DNA of 64,000 bases from assembly GCF_002968015.1 (NCBI RefSeq), contig NZ_PUIP01000004.1, positions 408,318 through 472,317 on the forward strand, in the 5' to 3' direction. The translations under genes were made by a program, and so were the position numbers. The DNA comes from Massilia phosphatilytica (GTDB lineage Bacteria; Pseudomonadota; Gammaproteobacteria; Burkholderiales; Burkholderiaceae_D). Below the pieces are notes generated by a model. The model saw only the letters and a program-made list of their open reading frames with translations, did not search any database and had not been told where the DNA came from. How positions within the stretch are numbered: position 1 is the first letter of the stretch; every line of letters begins with the position of its first letter. Positions 30,945-37,869 of this stretch are shown piece after piece.

Positions 30945-31117
30945 CCGTCAACGAAGCGTGAGGGTTGATTATATTGCGCTGCAACGTGGCGTTTTTTCTG
31001 CTTGCTGGCACTGTTGACCCACCTCAAAAATCATGCGCAAGCCATCCGTACGCCGCCGCACGGAGCTGCCGGCGCCCGCAGGCTACGATGGCGCTTCCAT
31101 CCGCACGAGGAAACGTC

Positions 31118-31615
31118 ATGAGCACACACGACAGCAACGACATCGCCGACCTGAAATCGAGGATCAAGGAAGTCCGCTTCCCCATGTTTACCTGGCAGGA
31201 CGAGCACGGCCACCTGCTGAGCCAGCCGATGACGCAGGAAGAGGTCGACGACGCGGGCGGCATCTGGTTCTTCACGTCCACGCAGACGGCGCTGTGGGAT
31301 TGCATCGCGCACCGGCCGCAGGTCAACCTGTCGTTCGCCAAGCCGGAAGACAGCCTGTTCGTCTCGGTCAGCGGCCTGGCCGAGCGCGTCGTCGACCGCG
31401 AACGCATCCGCGCGATGTGGAACACGGGCGTGCAGGCCTGGTTTCCAGCCGGCCCGGACGACGAGCACGCCGTGCTGATCCGCGTCGAGCCGCATTCCGC
31501 CGAATACTGGGATTCGAACGACAGCAGGATGGTGCGCCTGTTCGCGCTCGCGAAGGCCGCCATGACGGGCACCCGTCCCGACGTGGACGCAGAACACCGT
31601 ACGCTGAAGCTGTAA
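31118..31615 (+). CDS. General stress protein 26-like pyridoxamine-phosphate-oxidase-fold protein
   Basis: A 165-residue split-barrel flavin-binding protein. 'WFFTSTQTALWDCIAHRPQVNLSFAKPEDSLFVSVSGLAERV' is the typical strand-helix-strand core of the GSP26/YdaG group, which binds FMN, FAD or F420. It is annotated in many genomes as stress-induced; the reaction is unknown. The start is fixed by a GAGGA ribosome site before ATG at 31118. It is divergent from the glycosyltransferase gene. Confidence 0.85.
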   Translation: MSTHDSNDIADLKSRIKEVRFPMFTWQDEHGHLLSQPMTQEEVDDAGGIWFFTSTQTALWDCIAHRPQVNLSFAKPEDSLFVSVSGLAERVVDRERIRAMWNTGVQAWFPAGPDDEHAVLIRVEPHSAEYWDSNDSRMVRLFALAKAAMTGTRPDVDAEHRTLKL

Positions 31616-31658
31616 GCAATTCCTCTCTTGCAATACTCCGAACGGCTGGCGTACAGTA

Positions 31659-31680
31659 CACGCTTCTTCGAAGGAGCGTG
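31659..31680 (+). promoter_or_regulatory. Leader hairpin masking a ribosome site upstream of pnuC
   Basis: CACGCTTCT (31659-31667) pairs with AGGAGCGTG (31672-31680) around a TCGA loop, one G-U pair. The 3' arm contains AGGAG, which is the Shine-Dalgarno of a ten-codon leader ORF starting at 31682. The hairpin would hide it. Confidence 0.5.
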
Positions 31681-31681
31681 C

Positions 31682-31714
31682 ATGGATAGGGACGGGCAGG
31701 GCCGGATGCGATGA
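31682..31714 (+). CDS. Ten-codon leader ORF overlapping pnuC
   Basis: ATG at 31682 with AGGAG 6-10 bases upstream opens ten codons (MDRDGQGRMR) and stops at TGA 31712-31714, which overlaps the pnuC ATG in the pattern ATGA. pnuC itself has no strong ribosome site, so ribosomes finishing the leader could reinitiate there. Real translation is not shown. Confidence 0.4.
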   Translation: MDRDGQGRMR

Positions 31715-32295
31715 TCGCGCCGCTCGAACTGGCGGCGAACGTGTTCACCGCGCTGGCCATCGTGCTGGCCGGCCGCAACAATGTCCATACGTGGTGGACA
31801 GGCATCGTCGGCTGCACGCTGTTCGGCGTGCTATTCGGCCAGACCCGGCTGTATGCCGACGTCGCCTTGCAGGCGTTCTTTGTCGCCACCGGTGTCGTCG
31901 GCTGGTGGAAGTGGGTGCGGGGCGACCATGGCGACCCGCTGCCGATCACCCACGCGAGCGCCGCGAACCTGGCGTGGACCGTGCCGCTGGGCCTGGCCGC
32001 AACGGCCGGCTATGGGGCGCTGCTGCATTTCACGACCAACGCCTACGCGCCTTTCCTCGATTCCGCCGTCCTCGTCTTTTCCATCATCGGCCAGGTGCTC
32101 ATGATGCAGCGCCGCGTCGAGAACTGGGCGTTCTGGTTGCTGGTGAACTCCATCGCCGCGCCTTTATACCTGAGCCGCGGCCTCGTCCTGACGGCCGTGC
32201 TGTATGCCGGCTTCTGGATCAATGCCATCGTTTCCTGGCGCAACTGGCACCGCCTGGCTGCGCAACCTCTCCTGTCCGAAAGTCCCAGCACATGA
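31711..32295 (+). CDS. pnuC: PnuC-family nicotinamide riboside transporter
   Basis: A 194-residue inner-membrane protein with about seven transmembrane helices, matching PnuC: 'GIVGCTLFGVLFGQTRLYADVALQAFFVATGVVGWWKW' and the C-terminal 'WLLVNSIAAPLYLSRGLVLTAVLYAGFWINAIVSWRNW', whose WxxxN and W residues form the substrate site. It takes up nicotinamide riboside by facilitated diffusion, complementing the de novo genes nadA, nadB and nadC nearby. Its stop overlaps the next gene by ATGA. Confidence 0.9.
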   Translation: MIAPLELAANVFTALAIVLAGRNNVHTWWTGIVGCTLFGVLFGQTRLYADVALQAFFVATGVVGWWKWVRGDHGDPLPITHASAANLAWTVPLGLAATAGYGALLHFTTNAYAPFLDSAVLVFSIIGQVLMMQRRVENWAFWLLVNSIAAPLYLSRGLVLTAVLYAGFWINAIVSWRNWHRLAAQPLLSESPST

Positions 32296-33581
32296 ACATG
32301 AAACCGCTCGCAGCCGCACTCGCCATGCTCGCCTTCTCCTTGTCTGCCCTGGGCGCCGAACAGGTCGTCGCCATCCGCGCCGGCAAGCTGGTCGACGTCG
32401 TCGCCGGCAAAGTGCTGCAGGACCAGACCATCCTCGTCAGTGGCGAACGCATCACGGCCGTGGGGCCCTCCGCGAACACGACCGTGCCGGCCGGCGCCCG
32501 GGTGATCGACCTGTCGCGCGAGACGGTGCTGCCCGGGCTGATCGACGCCCACGTGCACCTGACCGGCGACCCGAACATGCACGGTTACCGGTCGCTGGGC
32601 GTGTCCGACATCCGCGCCGCCATGTACGGCGCCTACGCGGCGCGGCGTACGCTGGAGGCCGGCTTCACGACGGTGCGCAACGTGGGTGCGAGCGGCTTCG
32701 GCGACGTGGCGCTGCGCGACGCCATCAACGACGGCGAGCTGCCGGGTCCGCGCATGCGCGTGGCCGGGTACGCCATCGGCATCCAGGGCGGCCATTGCGA
32801 CAACAACCTGCTGCCGCACGACTTCCATTACACCGAGAACGGCGTCGCCGACGGTCCGTGGGCCGTGCGTGCCAAGGTCCGCGAGATGGCGAAGTTCGGC
32901 GCCGATACCATCAAGATCTGCGCGTCCGGCGGCGTCCTGTCGAAGGGCGACGAAGCGGGCGCCCAGCAATTGACGCTGGAAGAGATGAAGGCGATCGTCG
33001 AGGAGGCGCACAAGCTGGGCCGCCGCGTCGCCGCCCATGCGCACGGCGCCAGCAGCATCCGCGACGCGATCCTCGCCGGCGTCGACTCCGTCGAGCACGC
33101 GAGCCTGATCGACGACGAAGGCATCCGCCTCGCGCGCGAAAAAGGCACGTACCTCGTGATGGACATCTATAACGACGACTTCATCCTGCAGGAAGGCGCC
33201 AGGGCCGGCATGCTGCCGGAGTCGCTGGAAAAGGAACGCATGGTCGGACAACTGCAGCGCGATAACTTCCGCAAGGCGTTCAAGGCGGGCGACAAGATGG
33301 CGTTCGGCACAGACGCCGGTGTCTATCCGCATGGCGACAATGCCCGCCAGTTCTTCTACATGGTCAAGTACGGCATGACGCCCATGCAGGCGCTCCAGGC
33401 CGCCACGATCAATGGCGCCGACCTGCTGGGCTGGAAAGACCGCGTCGGGTCGATCACGCCGGGCAAGTATGCGGACATCGTGGCCGTCGGCGGCGACCCG
33501 CTGGCCGACCCGGCCGAGCTGACGCGGGTGAACTTCGTCATGAAGGGTGGCGCCGTCATTCGCCAGGCTGCGCCAGAATAA
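32292..33581 (+). CDS. Exported metal-dependent amidohydrolase (prolidase/imidazolonepropionase-like)
   Basis: A 429-residue amidohydrolase-superfamily protein with a Sec signal peptide ending near 'SALGA' (residue 22). Metal ligands are visible in 'IDAHVHL', 'VAAHAHG', 'EHASLID' and 'FGTDAGVYPHG', together with a Lys-containing 'DTIKICASGG' segment that fits a carboxylated Lys or second-metal region. Homologues are annotated as Xaa-Pro dipeptidases acting on carboxy-terminal Pro peptides or quorum-type molecules. It begins at ATG overlapping the pnuC stop (ATGA), an unusual pairing of a periplasmic hydrolase with a riboside transporter. Confidence 0.87.
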   Translation: MNMKPLAAALAMLAFSLSALGAEQVVAIRAGKLVDVVAGKVLQDQTILVSGERITAVGPSANTTVPAGARVIDLSRETVLPGLIDAHVHLTGDPNMHGYRSLGVSDIRAAMYGAYAARRTLEAGFTTVRNVGASGFGDVALRDAINDGELPGPRMRVAGYAIGIQGGHCDNNLLPHDFHYTENGVADGPWAVRAKVREMAKFGADTIKICASGGVLSKGDEAGAQQLTLEEMKAIVEEAHKLGRRVAAHAHGASSIRDAILAGVDSVEHASLIDDEGIRLAREKGTYLVMDIYNDDFILQEGARAGMLPESLEKERMVGQLQRDNFRKAFKAGDKMAFGTDAGVYPHGDNARQFFYMVKYGMTPMQALQAATINGADLLGWKDRVGSITPGKYADIVAVGGDPLADPAELTRVNFVMKGGAVIRQAAPE

Positions 33582-33656
33582 ACATTGCAGGCCGGGATAC
33601 ACCGGCCGCATGTCTCGCCAGGATGTCCGGAAGTCAATATAACGACCGGAGGAAGA

Positions 33657-33992
33657 ATGCCCAACGACAACTTCAAGGCCTGTATCGAGGCCTGCTACGC
33701 GTGCGCCGCGGCCTGCGACCACTGCTCGACGGCGTGCCTGAAGGAAGACGACGTCAAGATGATGGCGCGCTGCATCGCACTGGACATGGATTGCGCCCAG
33801 ATCTGTCGCACGGCTGCCGCCTTCATGGCGCGCGGAAGCGACTTCGCCCGCGAACTGTGCCACTTGTGCGCGGACGTGTGCACGGCCTGTGGCGACGAGT
33901 GCGGCACACACCCGATGGACCATTGCCAGGCATGCGCGCAAGCGTGCCGCGCCTGCGCGGACGCTTGCCGGCGCATGGCCGGCACGGCCTGA
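33657..33992 (+). CDS. Four-helix-bundle copper-storage-like protein (Csp/DUF326)
   Basis: A 111-residue protein with about 20 cysteines arranged as CxxxC, CxxC and CxxxxC along four helices ('CIEACYACAAACDHCSTAC', 'CHLCADVCTACGDEC', 'CQACAQACRACADAC'). This is the Csp pattern, in which Cys thiolates lining the bundle core bind many Cu(I) ions. No signal peptide is present, so it is a cytosolic (Csp3-like) form. GGAGGA precedes the ATG. It is separated by 75 bp from the amidohydrolase and probably has its own control. Confidence 0.9.
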   Translation: MPNDNFKACIEACYACAAACDHCSTACLKEDDVKMMARCIALDMDCAQICRTAAAFMARGSDFARELCHLCADVCTACGDECGTHPMDHCQACAQACRACADACRRMAGTA

Positions 33993-33996
33993 CCGG

Positions 33997-34344
33997 TCAG
34001 TCCCTGCGGGGCGGCGCCAGGTCGTCTTCAGTCTGGTTGCCGCCCGTTTCGGGCGCGCCCAGCCCGGTCGAACCAGGGCTGGCCTGGCGGCTGCGCGTAT
34101 CCTGGTAGCCGCGGTTGATGGCTGTCGCGGCCGTGCCTTCGCCTTCGGCCGGCTCTTCCGGCTGGCCCTGGCGGTTGCGCGTATCGCCCGACTGGCTGCT
34201 GCCGCGCGCCATGGGCGCTTCCTCTTCCGGACGCGGTTGGGTGCCGCTGCCGCCCGTCTCGGCCATCGTTTCGTGGGTGAGGGTACTGCCTTCTTCGCCG
34301 CTGGTCGGGTTGCCCACGCCGATCGTTGTCGATTTCGCGTTCAT
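33997..34344 (-). CDS. Low-complexity hydrophilic hypothetical protein
   Basis: A 115-residue protein of Gly, Glu, Thr, Gln, Ser and Pro with no hydrophobic core, likely disordered. Two short internal repeats ('SGDTRNRQGQPEE' and 'YQDTRSRQASPGS') hint at duplication. The ATG at 34344 is fixed by a perfect AGGAGG ribosome site; a longer frame starting at 34425 lacks one. It resembles the desiccation-stress hydrophilins elsewhere in the window but belongs to no family I can name. It ends 4 bp from the convergent Csp gene. Confidence 0.65.
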   Translation of the reverse strand: MNAKSTTIGVGNPTSGEEGSTLTHETMAETGGSGTQPRPEEEAPMARGSSQSGDTRNRQGQPEEPAEGEGTAATAINRGYQDTRSRQASPGSTGLGAPETGGNQTEDDLAPPRRD

Positions 34345-34431
34345 GTCGCCTCCTGATCTGTGAATGGATGAGCGATTGTCGCCGCGCGCCTGCTGTCCGT
34401 CTGTCGGCAGGCGCTGCGTGCGCATGTAGGA

Positions 34432-34710
34432 TCAGACCGGAATCTCGGACGTCCCGCCGCCCACGCTGCCGAATTCCTGCAACTGTTCGATCGTCAGGCG
34501 CCGCTCGTTGAGCGCGGCGAGGATCGCTTGCAACTGGTCGGGGTCCGGCTGGATATAGACGATGCGCTGCTCGATTTCATCGTCCCAGCAGCGCGTGTAG
34601 GGTACGTCCGTCTCGGCCATGATCTTCGCGTCGAAACTGCCGTCGCGCAGTTCGCCGAACAGGGTGACGCGGGTCGTGTCGGGCGTCGTGTTCTTTACCG
34701 TGATGCTCAT
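34432..34710 (-). CDS. Hypothetical small protein
   Basis: A 92-residue acidic protein beginning with a beta-rich segment ('SITVKNTTPDTTRVTLFGEL'), then 'IEQRIVYIQPDPDQLQAILAALNERRLTIEQLQEFGSVGGGTSEIPV'. I do not recognise the family. AAAGGAG is placed 7 bases before the ATG. It lies 87 bp from the low-complexity gene in the same direction and could share its transcript. Confidence 0.65.
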   Translation of the reverse strand: MSITVKNTTPDTTRVTLFGELRDGSFDAKIMAETDVPYTRCWDDEIEQRIVYIQPDPDQLQAILAALNERRLTIEQLQEFGSVGGGTSEIPV

Positions 34711-34814
34711 GCAGGCTCCTTTCGGTGTGCAGGTCGTCACGGTCATTGTCCCGTAGGTGCGGGCGGGCTGCAAACACGGTTTCAAGCGTGCGCGGCCGCC
34801 GCCCGCCGTCCTTC

Positions 34815-35606
34815 TCAGGCGACCTGGTAGCGCGAGGCCGGCTTGCCGTTCATGGCACCCTGCATCAGCTTCGCGGCAGCTTCCTCGAAATTCTTCCACA
34901 ACTGCGCATCCTCGACGGACGGGAACGTCACCTGTTCGCCAAGGTCCAGCCCTGCCAGGGCCGCATCGACGCAATCCTCGGCCGTCATCACGATGCGCGG
35001 ATCCATTGCATGCAGCCGGTCTTCGTCCCAGATCTCCGTGGCCGTCACCGACGGCGCCACCAGTTGCACGCGCACGTTCGTGCCTTGCACGTCGTTCTGC
35101 AGCGCGCGCGTCAGGTTGGCCACATGGCCCTTGCCCGCGCTATAGAACGTGCTCCCCGGAAGGAAGCCGAAGCCGAGGATCGACGCGATGTTCACGAGCG
35201 TGCCGCGGTCGCGCGCCAGGAATGCCGGCAGGGCGGCAAGGCTCAGGCGGTTGACGGCGTCCACGTTGATCGCCTGCTGCCAGGCGACATCGGCCGGATT
35301 CAGCGTGGCCGTCGCGCCGGACACCGAGACACCCGCGTTATTGACCATCATGGTGATGGTCGTGTCGGTGCGGATAAGCTCGGCCAGGCGCTCGACGTCC
35401 TCGCTCTTGCTCAGGTCGGCAACGAAGGCACGGGCCTGCACGCCGTACTCGCGGAACAGCGTATCGGCCAATGCGGCCAGCTTGTCGCCACGGCGCGCGA
35501 CGAGGAAGAGGTCGTAACCGCGCCGTGCCAGGCGGTCCGCGTAGATCTTGCCCAGGCCTGCGGATGCGCCGGTGACGATGGCCGTGCCTTGCTGTGCTTT
35601 GCTCAT
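34815..35606 (-). CDS. Short-chain dehydrogenase/reductase (SDR)
   Basis: A 263-residue classical SDR. The NAD(P) motif is 'TGASAGLGKIYAD' (TGxxxGxG), 'NNAGVS' stabilises the central sheet, and the catalytic Ser ('NIASILGFG'), Tyr and Lys ('YSAGK') are all present. An Arg-rich 'VARRGDK' after strand two suggests NADP preference. Substrate unknown. AAGGAG precedes ATG at 35606. The gene is divergent from a TetR gene and its leader contains two operator-like palindromes, so it is the likely target of that repressor. Confidence 0.92.
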   Translation of the reverse strand: MSKAQQGTAIVTGASAGLGKIYADRLARRGYDLFLVARRGDKLAALADTLFREYGVQARAFVADLSKSEDVERLAELIRTDTTITMMVNNAGVSVSGATATLNPADVAWQQAINVDAVNRLSLAALPAFLARDRGTLVNIASILGFGFLPGSTFYSAGKGHVANLTRALQNDVQGTNVRVQLVAPSVTATEIWDEDRLHAMDPRIVMTAEDCVDAALAGLDLGEQVTFPSVEDAQLWKNFEEAAAKLMQGAMNGKPASRYQVA

Positions 35607-35637
35607 GATGTGCTCCTTGATGGGTTGGGTTGGCATC

Positions 35638-35690
35638 AAACATGATGGGTATCATGTTTGGACGAACGAAGCATGATGGATATAATGTTT
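35638..35690 (+). promoter_or_regulatory. Two TetR operator palindromes with embedded tetR promoter
   Basis: Site 1 (35638-35659) is a perfect inverted repeat AAACATGAT / ATCATGTTT with a 4-bp spacer. Site 2 (35669-35690) is a degenerate copy ending in ATAATGTTT. TTGGAC (35658-35663) and TATAAT (35681-35686), 17 bp apart, form a near-consensus promoter for tetR that both sites overlap. A TTGACG on the minus strand (35693-35698) may serve the SDR gene. Binding would repress both directions. Confidence 0.82.
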
Positions 35691-35726
35691 GGCGTCAACC
35701 TCAAAATTTGAATGGAGGCGATAGAC

Positions 35727-36287
35727 ATGCGCTATCCACCGGAAGAAACCGCGGCAAAGCATCGCCGCATCCTGGAAGAAGCGGGCCGGCTGTTCCGCGA
35801 ACGCGGCTTCGCGGGCGTCAGCGTCGGCGAGATCATGAAGGCGACCGGCCTCACGCACGGGCCGTTCTACAACCATTTCGCCTCGAAGGAAGCGTTGATG
35901 GCCGAGGCGCTGGCGGACCTGTCGGCGCGCACGCAGGACGATTTCGACCGCATCGTGGCGGAGCAGGGCATCGGGGCCTACCTCGACCAGTACCTGAGCC
36001 GGCGCCACGTCGACAGCGCCGGCGCCGGCTGCCTGATGACGGCATTGGCCGCCGACGCCGCGAAGGAACCGGCCACGCGCGGCGCGTTCACGGGCCATGT
36101 GAAGGGTGCGATCGCCCGGTTGATGCGCGCGCTCCCCGGCAAGCGCCGCGCCGAGGCCGACGCGCGCGCCGAGGCGATCGTGGCGCTGGCCGCGATGGTG
36201 GGTGCAGTGACGCTCGCGCGGGCCGTCGAGGACCCCGCGCTGGGCGACGAGATCCTGGCGGCGACGCGGCGCAGATTGGCCGACTGA
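35727..36287 (+). CDS. TetR/AcrR-family transcriptional repressor
   Basis: A 186-residue repressor. The N-terminal HTH reads 'RERGFAGVSVGEIMKATGLTHGPFYNHFASKEALM' (about residues 23-58), with the recognition helix in 'LTHGPFYNHF'. The C-terminal ligand domain has the 'AGCLMTALAADAA' pattern of the LmrA/YxaF-like subgroup, which often controls an adjacent SDR. A GGAGG ribosome site supports ATG at 35727 over the ATG at 35712, which lacks one and lies inside that GGAGG. Confidence 0.92.
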   Translation: MRYPPEETAAKHRRILEEAGRLFRERGFAGVSVGEIMKATGLTHGPFYNHFASKEALMAEALADLSARTQDDFDRIVAEQGIGAYLDQYLSRRHVDSAGAGCLMTALAADAAKEPATRGAFTGHVKGAIARLMRALPGKRRAEADARAEAIVALAAMVGAVTLARAVEDPALGDEILAATRRRLAD

Positions 36288-36327
36288 ATCAAGCGATCGT
36301 ACTGGGCCGCGGGCGGCCGAGCTGCTA

Positions 36328-36347
36328 TACTGTATAAAAACACAGTT
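36328..36347 (+). promoter_or_regulatory. LexA/SOS box upstream of the tyrosine recombinase
   Basis: The sequence TACTGTATAAAAACACAGTT contains the full CTGT-N8-ACAG core (36330-36345) of the gamma/betaproteobacterial LexA box and an AT-rich spacer. It ends 14 bp before the ATG and overlaps a TATACT (-10-like, 36326-36331), a geometry that would block transcription. Assignment rests on consensus only. Confidence 0.75.
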
Positions 36348-36361
36348 ATATCAGCGCCGCC

Positions 36362-37525
36362 ATGCCGAACTTCTCGCCCATCGACCTTGGTCCAACGATT
36401 CCGGAAGCGATCACGACCGGCGCGAGCGGCCGCCTGCACGTCAAGATGTACCGCCAGGCCGAAGACGCGATCACGGAAGCGACCACCGACATCGAACTGG
36501 CCCGCGAATTCATCGCCCACGGCGAATTGAGCGCGAAATCCATCCAGAACACGCAAAAGGAATTGTTCCGGTTCCTGACCTGGTGCCGCGAGGAAGCCAA
36601 AAAGACGCTGGCCCAGTTGAACGTCGCCGACCTGAACGCCTACAAGGAATTCCTCAAGAGTCCTCCGCCCGACTGGGTCTGCACGACGAAATGGCCGCGT
36701 ACCGATCCGCGCTACCGGCCCTTCACGGGACCGCTGTCCGACGCGAGCCGGCGCCAGGCGATGATCGCCGTGAAGGGCTTGCTGGGCTTCGCCGAGCAGA
36801 CGGGCTACCTGCGCCGCAACCCGGGCGCGCTCGTGCGCAACGTCCGGGCGCCGTCGGCGAGCCGCATCACGCGCTACCTGACGCAGGGCGCGATCGCGCT
36901 GGCGCTGGAGACCGTCGCGCACCGGCCGGCCGACACGCCGGCCGCCGTCAAGCGGCGCGCCCGTGACCGCTTCCTGCTCGTCGCGTTCGCGCACACGGGT
37001 GCGCGCCTGAACGAGATCGTGGGCGCGTCGATGGGCTCGATCTACACGGAAGGAAACGGCCGCTGGTGGCTGGATGTCCTCGGCAAGGGCAACAAACCGC
37101 GCCGCCTGCCGGTGCCGCCCGACATGCTCGACGCCTTCCAATCCTACCGCCAGGCGTTCGGCCTGCTGCCGCAGGCGGGCCGTACCGACCGCACGCCGCT
37201 CGTCCTCTCGAGCCGCAGCCGCGACCTCGCCCGCATCACCGACGAAGCGGCCGCGGAAGCCATCAAGGCGATCTTCGCCGACGCGGCCGGCGTGGCGGAC
37301 GGGCGCGGCGACTTCGACACGGCCGCCACGTTGCGCCAGGCATCCGCGCACTGGCTGCGCCACAGCATGCTGACGAACCACGCGAACAACGGGGTGCAGC
37401 TGAAGACGCTGCAGGACACGGCGGGCCACGCGAACATCGCGACGACGGCGGCGTATCTGCACAAGACCGACAACCAGCGCTACGACGAAATCATCGCCTC
37501 GGTGAACGGCCGCGGCATCCTGTGA
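36362..37525 (+). CDS. Tyrosine recombinase/integrase
   Basis: A 387-residue site-specific recombinase. The N-terminal SAM-like core-binding domain spans about 45-160; the catalytic domain carries all signature residues: Arg215 ('TGARLNEI'), Lys242 ('GKGNKPRR'), His330-x-x-Arg333 ('HWLRHS'), His356 ('AGHANI') and nucleophile Tyr365 ('TTAAYLH'). So it should be active. A LexA box sits at its promoter, predicting induction by DNA damage. No excisionase is adjacent; a small gene follows after 26 bp. Base composition matches the chromosome, so any transfer is old. Confidence 0.9.
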   Translation: MPNFSPIDLGPTIPEAITTGASGRLHVKMYRQAEDAITEATTDIELAREFIAHGELSAKSIQNTQKELFRFLTWCREEAKKTLAQLNVADLNAYKEFLKSPPPDWVCTTKWPRTDPRYRPFTGPLSDASRRQAMIAVKGLLGFAEQTGYLRRNPGALVRNVRAPSASRITRYLTQGAIALALETVAHRPADTPAAVKRRARDRFLLVAFAHTGARLNEIVGASMGSIYTEGNGRWWLDVLGKGNKPRRLPVPPDMLDAFQSYRQAFGLLPQAGRTDRTPLVLSSRSRDLARITDEAAAEAIKAIFADAAGVADGRGDFDTAATLRQASAHWLRHSMLTNHANNGVQLKTLQDTAGHANIATTAAYLHKTDNQRYDEIIASVNGRGIL

Positions 37526-37551
37526 CCCCGTTTCGTCGCTATACTGAGTGA

Positions 37552-37869
37552 ATGATGGTTCCCGTTCACGCTACCAGCGGTATCGACGGCGAGGTCATCC
37601 TGCGCCCCGTCAGCCCCGTCGAATGGCCGGGCATGGTCAACCAACGCCCGTACGAGGCGCGCATCGGCGTGGAGGATGGGGCAGGGCGCGCCGTGGCCGA
37701 GGTCCGCAGCGACCCGGATGGCCGGTTCCGCATCGTTCTCGAACCGGGCACGTACGTCCTGCACCCGGAATCCGATGCCATCTATCCGCAGGCGCCGGCG
37801 CAAACGGTCACCGTGATCAATGACCAGTTCACGCCGGTACGCATCACGTACGACAGCGGCATCCGCTGA
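37552..37869 (+). CDS. Small hypothetical protein with carboxypeptidase-regulatory-like beta domain
   Basis: A 105-residue protein without signal peptide or membrane segment. 'GRAVAEVRSDPDGRFRIVLEPGTYVLHPES' has the strand pattern of the carboxypeptidase-D regulatory (transthyretin-like) fold, a common small beta-sandwich. Function is unknown. The start could be either of two adjacent ATG codons (37552 or 37555). It follows the recombinase by 26 bp in the same direction, so it could be cotranscribed and SOS-induced. It ends exactly where the convergent gene stops. Confidence 0.65.
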   Translation: MMVPVHATSGIDGEVILRPVSPVEWPGMVNQRPYEARIGVEDGAGRAVAEVRSDPDGRFRIVLEPGTYVLHPESDAIYPQAPAQTVTVINDQFTPVRITYDSGIR

